From Candidatus Poribacteria bacterium (lineage in GTDB: Bacteria > Poribacteria > WGA-4E > WGA-3G), in contig JAJEGI010000137.1 of assembly GCA_022819945.1 (NCBI GenBank), positions 1 to 64,000 of the forward strand: a stretch of DNA of 64,000 nucleotides, written 5' to 3'. Shown piece after piece: positions 43,060 through 51,360 of the stretch; the stretch's first letter is position 1, and the number at the start of each line of letters is the position of its first letter. A program made the position numbers and the translations under genes. The notes under the pieces are model-generated. The model was given only the letters and a program-made list of their open reading frames with translations. It made no database searches and had not been told where the DNA came from.

Positions 43060-43944
43060 ATGCCCCACACTGTCGGAATTTTAAGCCCTGGTGATATGGG
43101 ACACACCGTCGGCGGTGTCCTCCGTCAAAACGGTCTGCGTGTTATTACATGTTTAAGAGATCGGAGCCAACGTACACGTGAACTTGCAGAGAGGGCAGGC
43201 ATCGAAGATGTGCCGACGTACCCGCAATTTGTTACGGAAGCCGACCTTATCCTCTCAATCATGGTACCTGCACAAGCGAAGTCCGCAGCCATAATGGTTG
43301 CGGAAGCACTCCAACAGGTGGATAATACAACCCTAACTTACGCCGACTGCAACGCCATTGCCCCGCAGACCGTGCGTGAATTGGGAGATATTATCACCGC
43401 GGTAGGTGGGACTTTCGTCGATGCGTCCATTATCGGTCCGCCACCCCGTACACCCGGAGCAACACGCTTCTATGCATCGGGACCGAACCTTGATACGTTC
43501 TCTGAACTTAACAATCACGGGTTAGATGTCCGGGCACTTGGCAATGAGATAGGACTCGCCTCTGCGATTAAGATGTGCTACGCCTCCCTAACGAAAGGAT
43601 TGACAGCACTCTGCACAGAGCTGCTCACTGCAGCATCGGTTTTGGGTGTTTCAGACGCATTGACTGCGGAGTTCCAATTGAGTCAATCGGCACTCTTTGA
43701 ACGGATGGAGCGAGGGTTGCCGAGCATGCCACCGAAAGCGAGACGCTGGATCGGTGAGATGGAAGAGATTTCTGCGACCTTTGAGCATGTCGGACTGACA
43801 CCGAATATCTTGACAGGGGCAGCGGATATGTATCGCTTCGTCGGCGACACACACCTCGCAGATTTACCACCAGAGGCACGGGACAAGTTCCCGACATTGG
43901 CAGAGTTAATTGAAATCTTGGCGGGAAACTTAAAATCAAAGTAA
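43060..43944 (+). CDS. NAD(P)-binding dehydrogenase with DUF1932 C-terminal domain
   Basis: 294 residues; AAAGGGA before ATG 43060. N-terminal Rossmann domain of the 6-phosphogluconate/3-hydroxyisobutyrate dehydrogenase type (VGILSPGDMGHTVGGVLRQNG, ADLILSIMVPAQA, TYADCNAIAPQTV). The middle IGPPPRTPGATRFYASGP is typical of the DUF1932 subgroup. The C-terminal helices include IGLASAIKMCYASLTKGLTAL, with the lysine usually used in catalysis. It likely oxidises a small hydroxyacid or phosphorylated sugar acid with NAD(P)+; the substrate is unknown. It follows the metal transporter by 15 bp. Confidence 0.82.
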   Translation: MPHTVGILSPGDMGHTVGGVLRQNGLRVITCLRDRSQRTRELAERAGIEDVPTYPQFVTEADLILSIMVPAQAKSAAIMVAEALQQVDNTTLTYADCNAIAPQTVRELGDIITAVGGTFVDASIIGPPPRTPGATRFYASGPNLDTFSELNNHGLDVRALGNEIGLASAIKMCYASLTKGLTALCTELLTAASVLGVSDALTAEFQLSQSALFERMERGLPSMPPKARRWIGEMEEISATFEHVGLTPNILTGAADMYRFVGDTHLADLPPEARDKFPTLAELIEILAGNLKSK

Positions 43945-43987
43945 CGGATCGTACGTTGTGCTGCCTGCTGACAGCCGAATGCCTCTA

Positions 43988-45823
43988 TCAAACATACCAC
44001 TGCGCTTGTGCCCTGAAGAATTGTGCATAGAGTCCATTATTTGCCAATAAGGTTTCATGGTCCCCGTCTTCGACAATTGTACCGTTATCAATAACAAGGA
44101 TGCGATCACAGGTGCGGACTGAAGACAAGCGATGCGAAATGATAAGGGATGTCCGTCCAGCACTGCGTTGAATAAAGCGTTCATAGATCGCTTGTTCGGC
44201 TAATGGGTCGAGTGCCGCAGTTGGTTCGTCAAGGACAACCAGCCAGGGGGTTTCCCGCATAAAACCCCTGGCTGTTGCAATGCGTTGCCACTCGCCACCG
44301 GATAGATCGCGCCCCCCAAAAGTCGGTCCTAACACAGTTTCGTAACCCGCACTGAGTCCGTCAATAACCGAAACTGCACCCCCCGCGGTTGCCGCCAATT
44401 CCATGCGTTCAGGATGTTCGAGATCACCAAAAATGATGTTCTCGCGTGCGGTGAGATGGTAGCACGTAAAATCTTGGAACACTGCACTACAATGCGTCAA
44501 CCACTGCTGACGCGCTTCTTCGTTTAAAGGTATATCTCCCAAGCGAATTACACCCGTCTGGGGTCGATAGAGTCCAAGCAGCAAACGTGCCAATGTGGAT
44601 TTCCCGGCACCGTTGGGTCCAACGAGTGCCACCCGTTCCCCTTTGTTCAATGTTAGATTGACCTGCCGAAGCACAGGTTCTTGCGCGTTTGGATAGGAAA
44701 ACGAGACATTTTCTATCTGTAGATGTGAAGGTTCCTGTGAGGCAGTCAAATCGGGTGCTTTCTGAGATGTTGAAGGGTCTTTCGCCACGGTTTCAGTATC
44801 ACGATCCAAAAACGAATATAAATCTCCTGACAAACGCCGCATATCGTCCGCGATCAATAGGAAATAACCCGCGACGCTGTCCCAGATGCCGTCTAAGTTG
44901 ACGATGGCACTAATAGCAGCGATATATTTACCGATAGTAAGTCCGCCACGAAAGACCGCCAGCAATAAAAGAATAAGCGAACAGGCGTACAACAAGGCAC
45001 GTGAGATACCAATTGCAAGATGCGCTAAAAATTTACGCCGTTCAATTGCCTGCTGTTTTTGGATGAGTTCTTGCCATAACTTGCGCCAGCGGTCTATCCA
45101 TAGGTCCTGTGCTTGGTATAGCCGCACCTCCTTGCCTGCCCCCCGATCTGTCAGAATACCTTCTAACGCATCTCGTTCCCGTCGCTGTGGCGTCTGTTCG
45201 ACATCAAGGCTGTAAGCATCAACAGCAAAGCGTGAGCCGCTCCACCAAGACGCTATACCGGTCACCATAGGCAACAGTGCTAACAACGGATGGAGACCCC
45301 ACAGCACGATACCCAGCGCGACGACACTGATTAATTGTTGAAGGCTGTCAACAATCCACCAGACAATTTCTTCGAGTTCATCACCGGACATGGTGCGAGC
45401 TCGCGCCAACGCATTTTGGAATTCTGGGGTCTGGAACTCGACCAGTTCTATTGTGTTGGATTTCCGTGCGATACCCTCACCGATCCAAATTTCGATATTT
45501 TCTCTGACATTGAGGCGCAAGGGTTCTCGTAACTGGTCTGCAAGTGTACTATAGATTTGTAGACCGAGTAGACCGAGCAACCAAGGGACAACTTGCCGCC
45601 ACCAGCCGGTATCACCTATAGCAGCGGTAATTGCATTGACCAAGTGTTCTGTCACGAAAAACTCACCTACAGGCAGCACACCGAGGGATAGTGTAAAAAA
45701 CATCATCCCTGAAAGCGAGAGCGCGCCACTCCGCCAGACAATCGCAAAAGTCCGAAAGTATGCGATGATACTCTCTTTCGCAGCCAATCCCCATGTCTTC
45801 CATTTTCCATTACCATTTTGCAT
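43988..45823 (-). CDS. ABC exporter half-transporter (membrane + ATPase), copy 1
   Basis: 611 residues. N-terminal type IV (exporter) transmembrane domain with about six helices (1-330), then an ABC ATPase: Walker A GPNGAGKSTLA, Q-loop VFQDFTCYHL, signature LSGGEWQR, Walker B WLVVLDEPTAALDP, and H-loop ISHRLSS. All catalytic motifs are intact. It lies downstream of a second, similar exporter in the same direction (113 bp apart), so the pair probably forms a heterodimer that exports a lipid, peptide or drug-like compound. The nearby biosynthetic context does not reveal the cargo. Confidence 0.9.
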   Translation of the reverse strand: MQNGNGKWKTWGLAAKESIIAYFRTFAIVWRSGALSLSGMMFFTLSLGVLPVGEFFVTEHLVNAITAAIGDTGWWRQVVPWLLGLLGLQIYSTLADQLREPLRLNVRENIEIWIGEGIARKSNTIELVEFQTPEFQNALARARTMSGDELEEIVWWIVDSLQQLISVVALGIVLWGLHPLLALLPMVTGIASWWSGSRFAVDAYSLDVEQTPQRRERDALEGILTDRGAGKEVRLYQAQDLWIDRWRKLWQELIQKQQAIERRKFLAHLAIGISRALLYACSLILLLLAVFRGGLTIGKYIAAISAIVNLDGIWDSVAGYFLLIADDMRRLSGDLYSFLDRDTETVAKDPSTSQKAPDLTASQEPSHLQIENVSFSYPNAQEPVLRQVNLTLNKGERVALVGPNGAGKSTLARLLLGLYRPQTGVIRLGDIPLNEEARQQWLTHCSAVFQDFTCYHLTARENIIFGDLEHPERMELAATAGGAVSVIDGLSAGYETVLGPTFGGRDLSGGEWQRIATARGFMRETPWLVVLDEPTAALDPLAEQAIYERFIQRSAGRTSLIISHRLSSVRTCDRILVIDNGTIVEDGDHETLLANNGLYAQFFRAQAQWYV

Positions 45824-45852
45824 TTTTTAATTATTCCTTGCAGTTCGGTCAA

Positions 45853-45930
45853 GTATTACGCACTGCAGGCGGGGTGTTTTGCTTGGGTGTTTCCCCTAAA
45901 AACTCCGCCTGCAAAGGGGCTGCGTAATAC
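45853..45930. mobile_element. 78-bp TIR element between the ABC genes
   Basis: GTATTACGCA (45853-45862) and TGCGTAATAC (45921-45930) are perfect inverted ends; inner GCAGGCGG and CCGCCTGC extend the stem. The ends share TTACGCA with the 93-bp element at 20628-20720. The loop (about 45873-45900) is the reverse complement, with one indel, of the loop module of MITE copy A (about 8222-8249). It has no coding capacity and fills most of the gap between the two transporter genes. Confidence 0.7.
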
Positions 45931-45936
45931 CTATCT

Positions 45937-47778
45937 CTATTGGTACCAATGCGCTTGTGCTTGAAAAAATCTGGCGTAAAGTCCGTCTCTGGCAAGTAAC
46001 GCCTCATGTGTCCCGTCTTCAACAATACGACCTTCGTCTAATACCAAGATACGATCAGCGAGGCGCGCCGATCCGATTCGGTGTGAAATTAGGAACGTCA
46101 TCCGTCCCGCCGCAAGTTCAACAAAACGTTGATAGAGTTCCACTTCGGCTTGTGGATCCAACGCTGCCGTCGGTTCGTCAAGGACGAGGACTTGCGGATC
46201 CCTAACTAACGCCCGCGCAAGTGCAATTTTTTGCCATTCGCCACCAGATAACTCTGCGCCTTCACCCTCTTCACCGAGTGAAGGATCCAAAAATGTATCC
46301 AAGCCGCGCGGAAAAGTTTGAAAACGTTCCTCAATACCAACCGCACTAATGACGCGCCGGAGTGCTTCGTCGTCAATGCGGAAGTTCGGGGGACCCGGCA
46401 CCAATTCCTCACGCACAGGTCTACGAAATCTCGCAAAATCCTGAAAAACGGCGGCACAATTAAGGGCTAGCTGCTCCGGGGCAATTGCAGCGATATTTTT
46501 CTTGTCATATCGGATTGTTCCATCATCGGGCTTGTATAGTCCGAGCAACAGTTTAATAAGTGTTGATTTTCCAGCACCGTTAACACCCACGATACTAACG
46601 ATCTCGCCCGGACGTACCTGAAAGTTTATGTCTTGTAACACGTCGTCGGTCGCACCCGGATATTGAAAGCGTAGATTCTGTACTTCTAACCCATGCTGTA
46701 GCGGCTGCGGGAATGTCTCGGTGCCTGACTGTGTCCGCGCCGTTTTTCCACGTTCTAAGAGGAGATGCAAATCACGAAGCAACGGGACATCTTCAAGTAT
46801 GTTTTGTATGAGTCTGAGCAATCCCTCCAGGTCTCCTTGGAAGAATGCAGCAATGCCGGTAAGAATTACATAATCTCCAAGTGTGAGTTGACCCTCTACA
46901 ATACGCGAAGCGAGGATACCGATCGCGACTGCATAAGCAATCATTTCAGCGATAGTTGTCCCGATGGAGGCTCTCGCTTCCGCCCAGATCTTTGCCAGCG
47001 ATTCTTCCTTCCATTTTTGGTGGTTCGTCCGCCAGCGTCCGAAAAGCAGATTGAAAAGACCGTAGAGCCGCACTTCCTGTCCAGAGGTAGTGCCAAGCAA
47101 TAAACTCAGCATATAATCCATCATACGCCGTACGGGTGTCGCTGCGTAATCGTGGCTGTACCTTCTTTCGGCTGTTTTAACTTTAATCCAAGCGGAGGGT
47201 AGCGCGGGTAATCCCACTACGAGTACCAGCAGCGGATCCGCTACCCATAGGATGACCCCGTACCCTACCAATGTCACACAGAGTTGCCCGATCTCTGTTA
47301 GAAAGCGCAGTAGATTCGTGAGTCGATGCCCCAGGGCTTGGCGCGCCCGTTGTATCAAATCATACGTCTGCGGTTGATCAAAAACCGCAAAGTCGATATG
47401 CGTTGTCGCCTCAAGCAAGGCACCCTGCTGGTGGAGTCCGATAAGGTTTCTCATCTTCCATTGCAGGTATCCATCACAAGTGCCTGCGATATTTCTCAAC
47501 ATTGCCAAAAGCACGAGTGCTACCACCCACGGTGCTGCGGTTTCTAAACTCAAATCCGCTTCCTCATCGAGAAAAGCAGCGATGAGATTCACCAGTTCCC
47601 GACTTGCCCAAAGAATCCCTATCGGAATACACCCGTGTGTGAGTGTCAGAAGTGCTTGCGCAATCGCACCGAATCGACTTGCATGCCAAGCGACAAAGAA
47701 AAAACGACGCAACGTCTTTATCGCTGATGGACGCGATTCTGATGCCGTGTTGGCGGAATGTGTATTGTCGGTATTCAT
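45937..47778 (-). CDS. ABC exporter half-transporter (membrane + ATPase), copy 2
   Basis: 613 residues from ATG 47778, with GGAG seven bases upstream; the frame extends 4 codons to a TTG without a site. A six-helix exporter membrane domain (about 25-340) precedes the ATPase: Walker A GVNGAGKSTLIKLLL, VFQDFARFRRPVREEL, signature LSGGEWQKIAL, Walker B VLVLDEPTAALDP, and H-loop ISHRIGS. Similar to but distinct from copy 1, which it precedes in the operon. Heterodimer formation is inferred from pairing. It lies just downstream of the sigma-factor/anchored-protein cluster. Confidence 0.9.
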   Translation of the reverse strand: MNTDNTHSANTASESRPSAIKTLRRFFFVAWHASRFGAIAQALLTLTHGCIPIGILWASRELVNLIAAFLDEEADLSLETAAPWVVALVLLAMLRNIAGTCDGYLQWKMRNLIGLHQQGALLEATTHIDFAVFDQPQTYDLIQRARQALGHRLTNLLRFLTEIGQLCVTLVGYGVILWVADPLLVLVVGLPALPSAWIKVKTAERRYSHDYAATPVRRMMDYMLSLLLGTTSGQEVRLYGLFNLLFGRWRTNHQKWKEESLAKIWAEARASIGTTIAEMIAYAVAIGILASRIVEGQLTLGDYVILTGIAAFFQGDLEGLLRLIQNILEDVPLLRDLHLLLERGKTARTQSGTETFPQPLQHGLEVQNLRFQYPGATDDVLQDINFQVRPGEIVSIVGVNGAGKSTLIKLLLGLYKPDDGTIRYDKKNIAAIAPEQLALNCAAVFQDFARFRRPVREELVPGPPNFRIDDEALRRVISAVGIEERFQTFPRGLDTFLDPSLGEEGEGAELSGGEWQKIALARALVRDPQVLVLDEPTAALDPQAEVELYQRFVELAAGRMTFLISHRIGSARLADRILVLDEGRIVEDGTHEALLARDGLYARFFQAQAHWYQ

Positions 47779-47984
47779 TTTTTTCTCCAATAAAAATAGC
47801 CTACGGGGTTTAATCCGAAGGCTTTGGAAAAAATCAATTAAAATTGAAAGATATAAAAATCAATTATGATATTAACATATCGGGTACCCATTGAATTTGT
47901 CAGCAAGGGGAAATCTTGTGTTGCAAAAGAAGTGGCACCAGATGAGATTTTTATACGACTCACGCGATGCCAGTTAAACGAATT

Positions 47985-48794
47985 TCATTGTTCCGATTCC
48001 TGCTGTTCAGGCTCAGGACGTGTAACAATCCATTCTTGGAATGCCGTCATATCCGCAAAAAACGAACGCATCAGGGCAAATTCACCCGGAGCGGCGATGG
48101 CACATCGCAGCAGCCCTTCCTGTTCCCCGTATGTCTCTAAACGTTCACGCCAAACCTCTTGAAAGACATCGTTATCTTCTGTCATGAATATAGAAGACAT
48201 GCCAATTTGTACAATTTGAGTAGACAAGCCAGAGATTTCTGAATTCTTCTCCATCAGTGGCTCTATTAGGTGTGTCTGCTGGAGTTTGTTGAGTTCTGTC
48301 ATGTTATCAAGTGGGTCTTGGACTGTTGTTCCCCATTCTCGAACCACAAAATAGTAGTTTACCCAAACTTCTAATGCTTCATCGCTTTTATCTGCTCCGA
48401 GCATTGCTTCGATTCTGGAGCGCGCAACAGTTTTCATATTTGCTGTCGGCATCGCATCGACATACGCCGGAAAATCTGTATAATCATTTCCTTCATGCAT
48501 TTCTATATAGGTTAAGTAAGGTTCGTTTGACAAGATCCTTTCTAAATGGCTTGGGCTTTGGGAAGTGTCTATTTCACTTGCTGTTTCAAGAAGTATTGAC
48601 AGAAGTATTTCCTGTTCTTCCGTCAACGGTTCGCGGGCGGATGTTTCTAATGCGCGTCTATGTCGCGCCTGTTGCACGTGTATCTGTTCCATTTCCTCCA
48701 TCATGTTGCTAAACCACGGGACAACAAAAACTATTCCGCCGACGAGCAGTAGAACGCCTATACCGATAAGGATCAGAAATATTGGCTTTTTCAT
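47985..48794 (-). CDS. Single-pass anchored protein of the sigma cluster (member P1), 269 aa
   Basis: AGGAGAGG before ATG 48794. One N-terminal membrane helix (IFLILIGIGVLLLVGGIVFVV) is followed by a charged helical domain, including EQILLSILL-like helices, EPYLTYIEMHEGN, and a C-terminal stretch LETYGEQEGLLRCAIAAPGEF then FQEWIVTR. That last stretch aligns with the end of P3 (50396-51187: LETHGQNDGLIMLAIQKP then FLTW) and, more weakly, of P2. I do not know the family. Topology suggests a periplasmic domain held to the inner membrane. A 206-bp spacer to the ABC genes shows nothing recognisable. Confidence 0.7.
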   Translation of the reverse strand: MKKPIFLILIGIGVLLLVGGIVFVVPWFSNMMEEMEQIHVQQARHRRALETSAREPLTEEQEILLSILLETASEIDTSQSPSHLERILSNEPYLTYIEMHEGNDYTDFPAYVDAMPTANMKTVARSRIEAMLGADKSDEALEVWVNYYFVVREWGTTVQDPLDNMTELNKLQQTHLIEPLMEKNSEISGLSTQIVQIGMSSIFMTEDNDVFQEVWRERLETYGEQEGLLRCAIAAPGEFALMRSFFADMTAFQEWIVTRPEPEQQESEQ

Positions 48795-48880
48795 TTCGTG
48801 CCTCTCCTGTTGAGATTATACACACATCATAGCATTTTTCAAAATGGATTACAACTTTTTAAGTCAGCATCACGCCGCTA

Positions 48881-49075
48881 TCAAAATTCATAGATGAGTC
48901 CGGCGGAAAAGGTAAAGCCAAACTGCGGAATCTCCAGAGATTCATTGATCTCAAGGTCAAGTGCTTCTGTTTCAAATTCTAATGTTTCGAGTTCCTCTGC
49001 AAGTTGATCACTGAGACGAAGCCTGATCTTATTTTTTCGGTTGTAGACATTCAGAATTTCGGTATATGCTATCAT
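48881..49075 (-). pseudogene. Remnant of the C-terminus of an outer-membrane receptor-like barrel
   Basis: 64 codons reading AYTEILNVYNRKNKIRLRLS near the start and ending FGFTFSAGLIYEF at the stop. The NVYNRKN turn and the aromatic last strand with terminal Phe are typical of TonB-dependent receptor and DUF5916-like barrels. There is no signal peptide or plug domain, and the upstream sequence is unrelated, so this is a stranded fragment inside the sigma cluster. Confidence 0.55.
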
Positions 49076-49254
49076 GGGGACTCCCCACCACTTTCTTTTT
49101 TATTGAACGGAGATCTAAACGGTGATACGTAGGAAGCTCGATAAGCGCATCATGCACACCATATTTATCAAAGAGTTCTCCAGCGAGCAAAGCATTTGCT
49201 TGCTTAGTTTCTTCAGCGTAATAGCAGCGGAGAGTCCAATCCTATAAGAAGCCG

Positions 49255-49280
49255 GTTCCATAGATGGAACTTCTTTTTTA
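49255..49280. other. Hairpin at the end of the P2 gene
   Basis: GTTCCAT (49255-49261) and ATGGAAC (49264-49270) form a tight 7-bp stem beside a T-run (49273-49279 on the plus strand) that includes the P2 stop codon. The T-run is on the wrong side for a minus-strand terminator, so its role is uncertain. Confidence 0.3.
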
Positions 49281-50399
49281 TTTAATTGGTTCCGTTTGTA
49301 CAACGAGACGCCTCTCAAGAATTTTGGCAATTTCAGGGTCTGATTCTTTGAGTCTACGAACACCTTCTTCGGGACCATATCTGTTGAGAGTTTGCATCGC
49401 GGTGTTGAGACGTTGTGGTGAAAATCGTTCGGGGTTGAGTTGTTCTCGGAGTTGTAACTCAATGCTTTCCGCTGTTGGAAGTTCCGGAAACTCAAATGCT
49501 TCAAGCATCTCTGCTGGAATGGTTTCGGGGTCTTTTTGGAGAATATCGTCAGATGGAAAAGGGTCCATGGAAATATCAGGGGACTCAACATCAATGAATG
49601 TGTCGGGTTCTGGAGGGGATACTTTTTGTGGGAACCGGTCAATTTCGCTCGGTATGTCAAATTCTAACGGGACGGAATCAGCGATTGTTTTACCATTTGA
49701 GGTAGTCCCATGAATAAGTTCTTGACGAATACCTGAAGTCCAAGCCGTGAGGGTGTCCTCTCTACTTATCCCCTCTCTATTAAAATATCCCTTAATCCAA
49801 GCCTGATTGCGCGAATCCGTAATAAATTTAGCAGCGTTAGCGAAAACCATATCTGTTTCATTTTTTGCGGTGATGCCTTCAAAGAGTGCTGCGTATTTCG
49901 CTCGCATTTCCGGTTCGTAGTCCTCAGGGTCTCCAGTTGGAAAATATTCTCGAAACGCTTTTTTGAAGCGTTCCGCATCGTAAAAGAAACCGCGTTCTGC
50001 CCACCACTGATCAAATTCTTTGGTAGTAGGTTTTGTGGCGAGAAAATCAAAAAAATCTCCGGAGGCAATGATTTCATAAGCCTTTTTTGCCTCAGCGTCC
50101 ATGGCCTCCCTATCTTCGTCTGTGAACATTGAATGGAAGGCTGAAACAAGTGGGGTATCTGGATAAAGTTTATCGAGTTCCTCAAAACTCAGCACGTTCG
50201 ACAAGTTTTTCAAAACAAAGGCGTTGTCGTTTTTCGTCTGCTTTTGAGAAGGATTCACAATTGTTGTATCCGCTTCTATGTTGGAGGTGCTGCTGACAGT
50301 AGCGGTTTCTTTTGTTGTGGGGGACCACAACAAAAGAAACATTCCAACGAGGCAGATCGTGATTGCACATAGTGTGAGGTGGTACCATCTAATCTTCAC
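49278..50399 (-). CDS. Single-pass anchored protein of the sigma cluster (member P2), 373 aa
   Basis: I choose GTG 50399: AAGGAGG lies eight bases upstream, and the start overlaps the stop of the preceding gene by 4 nt (GTGA). An ATG at 50423 has no site. One N-terminal helix (LTLCAITICLVGMFLLLW) precedes a Ser/Thr linker and a large helical, acidic domain (FFDFLATKPTTKEFDQWW, FREYFPTGDPEDYEPEMR), a proline-rich segment (about 265-310), and a C-terminal LNRYGPEEGVRRLKES, which matches the LETYGEQEGL motif of P1 and P3. Function unknown; the periplasmic placement is inference. Confidence 0.7.
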   Translation of the reverse strand: MKIRWYHLTLCAITICLVGMFLLLWSPTTKETATVSSTSNIEADTTIVNPSQKQTKNDNAFVLKNLSNVLSFEELDKLYPDTPLVSAFHSMFTDEDREAMDAEAKKAYEIIASGDFFDFLATKPTTKEFDQWWAERGFFYDAERFKKAFREYFPTGDPEDYEPEMRAKYAALFEGITAKNETDMVFANAAKFITDSRNQAWIKGYFNREGISREDTLTAWTSGIRQELIHGTTSNGKTIADSVPLEFDIPSEIDRFPQKVSPPEPDTFIDVESPDISMDPFPSDDILQKDPETIPAEMLEAFEFPELPTAESIELQLREQLNPERFSPQRLNTAMQTLNRYGPEEGVRRLKESDPEIAKILERRLVVQTEPIK

Positions 50400-51187
50400 T
50401 GGACTTTCCTCCTTTTTGTCCATGTTAAAAAAATGTCGGTGTCGCTAAAACTTGAGAGAATTCTTCCAAATAAGAGCGGTTTTTGGATAGCGAGCATTAT
50501 GAGTCCATCATTTTGCCCGTGTGTTTCTAAAAGTGTTTTGGTGTCTTCTATATCTTTGGTGACGATATCAAGATTAAAAACCATTAGGTCTAATAAAAAT
50601 TGTCCAATTTGGGGTCCCGCATTCTCTTGTGTAACAATTTTGCGTTGAACCATCCATTCCTGAACATCTTTATTCATCATCGTCTTCATTAGAAACGGCA
50701 TCATGCCCTCTGGGGTCATCTCCTGACCGTGAAGTTGTTGGACATCCATTTTCCAGAGTTCCTCTGACAGATGATGGAAAATAGCGTGATCTTCATCTGT
50801 GATTTCATCAACGTTTTTAACATTGAGGTGTCCCTGAAAGTATTTGAAGTAGCGTTCTTTCGGGGGCAGGACGTTTTTTTGGAATTGCGCAAACTTCTTC
50901 AAAGGTTTCCCTGTATCGTAGGTTTCCGAGAGGTAATTCAGATACCTCGGATGTTCAGAGAGTTGCTGGAGTGTTTTGAACTCATCATCAAGCAGTTTTC
51001 TTGAAAATTCTGTTTTCAAAAAGGCGAAGATTCTTTGTTCGCTTGTAGATGATTTAGTTTCCTGAGTATTTGACTTCCTCGTAGGTTCTTCAGCGTTCAC
51101 TATAGTGAGGACAGCCGTGGTTCCTACCAAGAGAATCAGCCAGAGACGCGAAAAAAAAGAGATGGAAAAAAGAGAGGGTTTCAACAT
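50396..51187 (-). CDS. Exported or anchored protein of the sigma cluster (member P3), 263 aa
   Basis: AGGAAGGAG before ATG 51187. N-terminal hydrophobic helix (LWLILLVGTTAVLTIVNAEE) could be a signal peptide or anchor. The rest is helical (FLKTEFSRKLLDDEFKTL, HPRYLNYLSETYDTGKPLKK) and ends LETHGQNDGLIMLAIQKP, then FSDTDIFLTW. The beginning HPRYLNYL and the ending both align with P1 (EPYLTYIE; LETYGEQEGLLRCAI). First of two coupled genes (P3-P2) directly downstream of sigma gene 1. Function unknown. Confidence 0.7.
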   Translation of the reverse strand: MLKPSLFSISFFSRLWLILLVGTTAVLTIVNAEEPTRKSNTQETKSSTSEQRIFAFLKTEFSRKLLDDEFKTLQQLSEHPRYLNYLSETYDTGKPLKKFAQFQKNVLPPKERYFKYFQGHLNVKNVDEITDEDHAIFHHLSEELWKMDVQQLHGQEMTPEGMMPFLMKTMMNKDVQEWMVQRKIVTQENAGPQIGQFLLDLMVFNLDIVTKDIEDTKTLLETHGQNDGLIMLAIQKPLLFGRILSSFSDTDIFLTWTKRRKVQ

Positions 51188-51234
51188 GAGAATACTCCTT
51201 CCTGAGTAAATAAAATTATTTTAATTAGATTAGA

Positions 51235-51265
51235 CTGCCATATTCCTCTAAAATCACTATGGCAG
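51235..51265 (-). other. Inverted repeat upstream of P3
   Basis: CTGCCATA (51235-51242) and TATGGCAG (51258-51265), 15 bp apart, between the sigma gene 1 stop (51361) and the P3 start (51187). There is no T-run; it may be an operator or an mRNA hairpin. Confidence 0.35.
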
Positions 51266-51360
51266 GACCTCACCAGCGGATTTTACATCATTTTTAGCGT
51301 ATATATCTAAAAGACGATTTTTCATCAGAGACCTCCTCTGTTTTTCAATGATGTAAAACA

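Noticed and set aside
47866..48162. Plus-strand open frame opposite the end of P1
   Set aside because: Overlaps the P1 coding region; no Shine-Dalgarno sequence and cysteine-rich nonsense-like composition.
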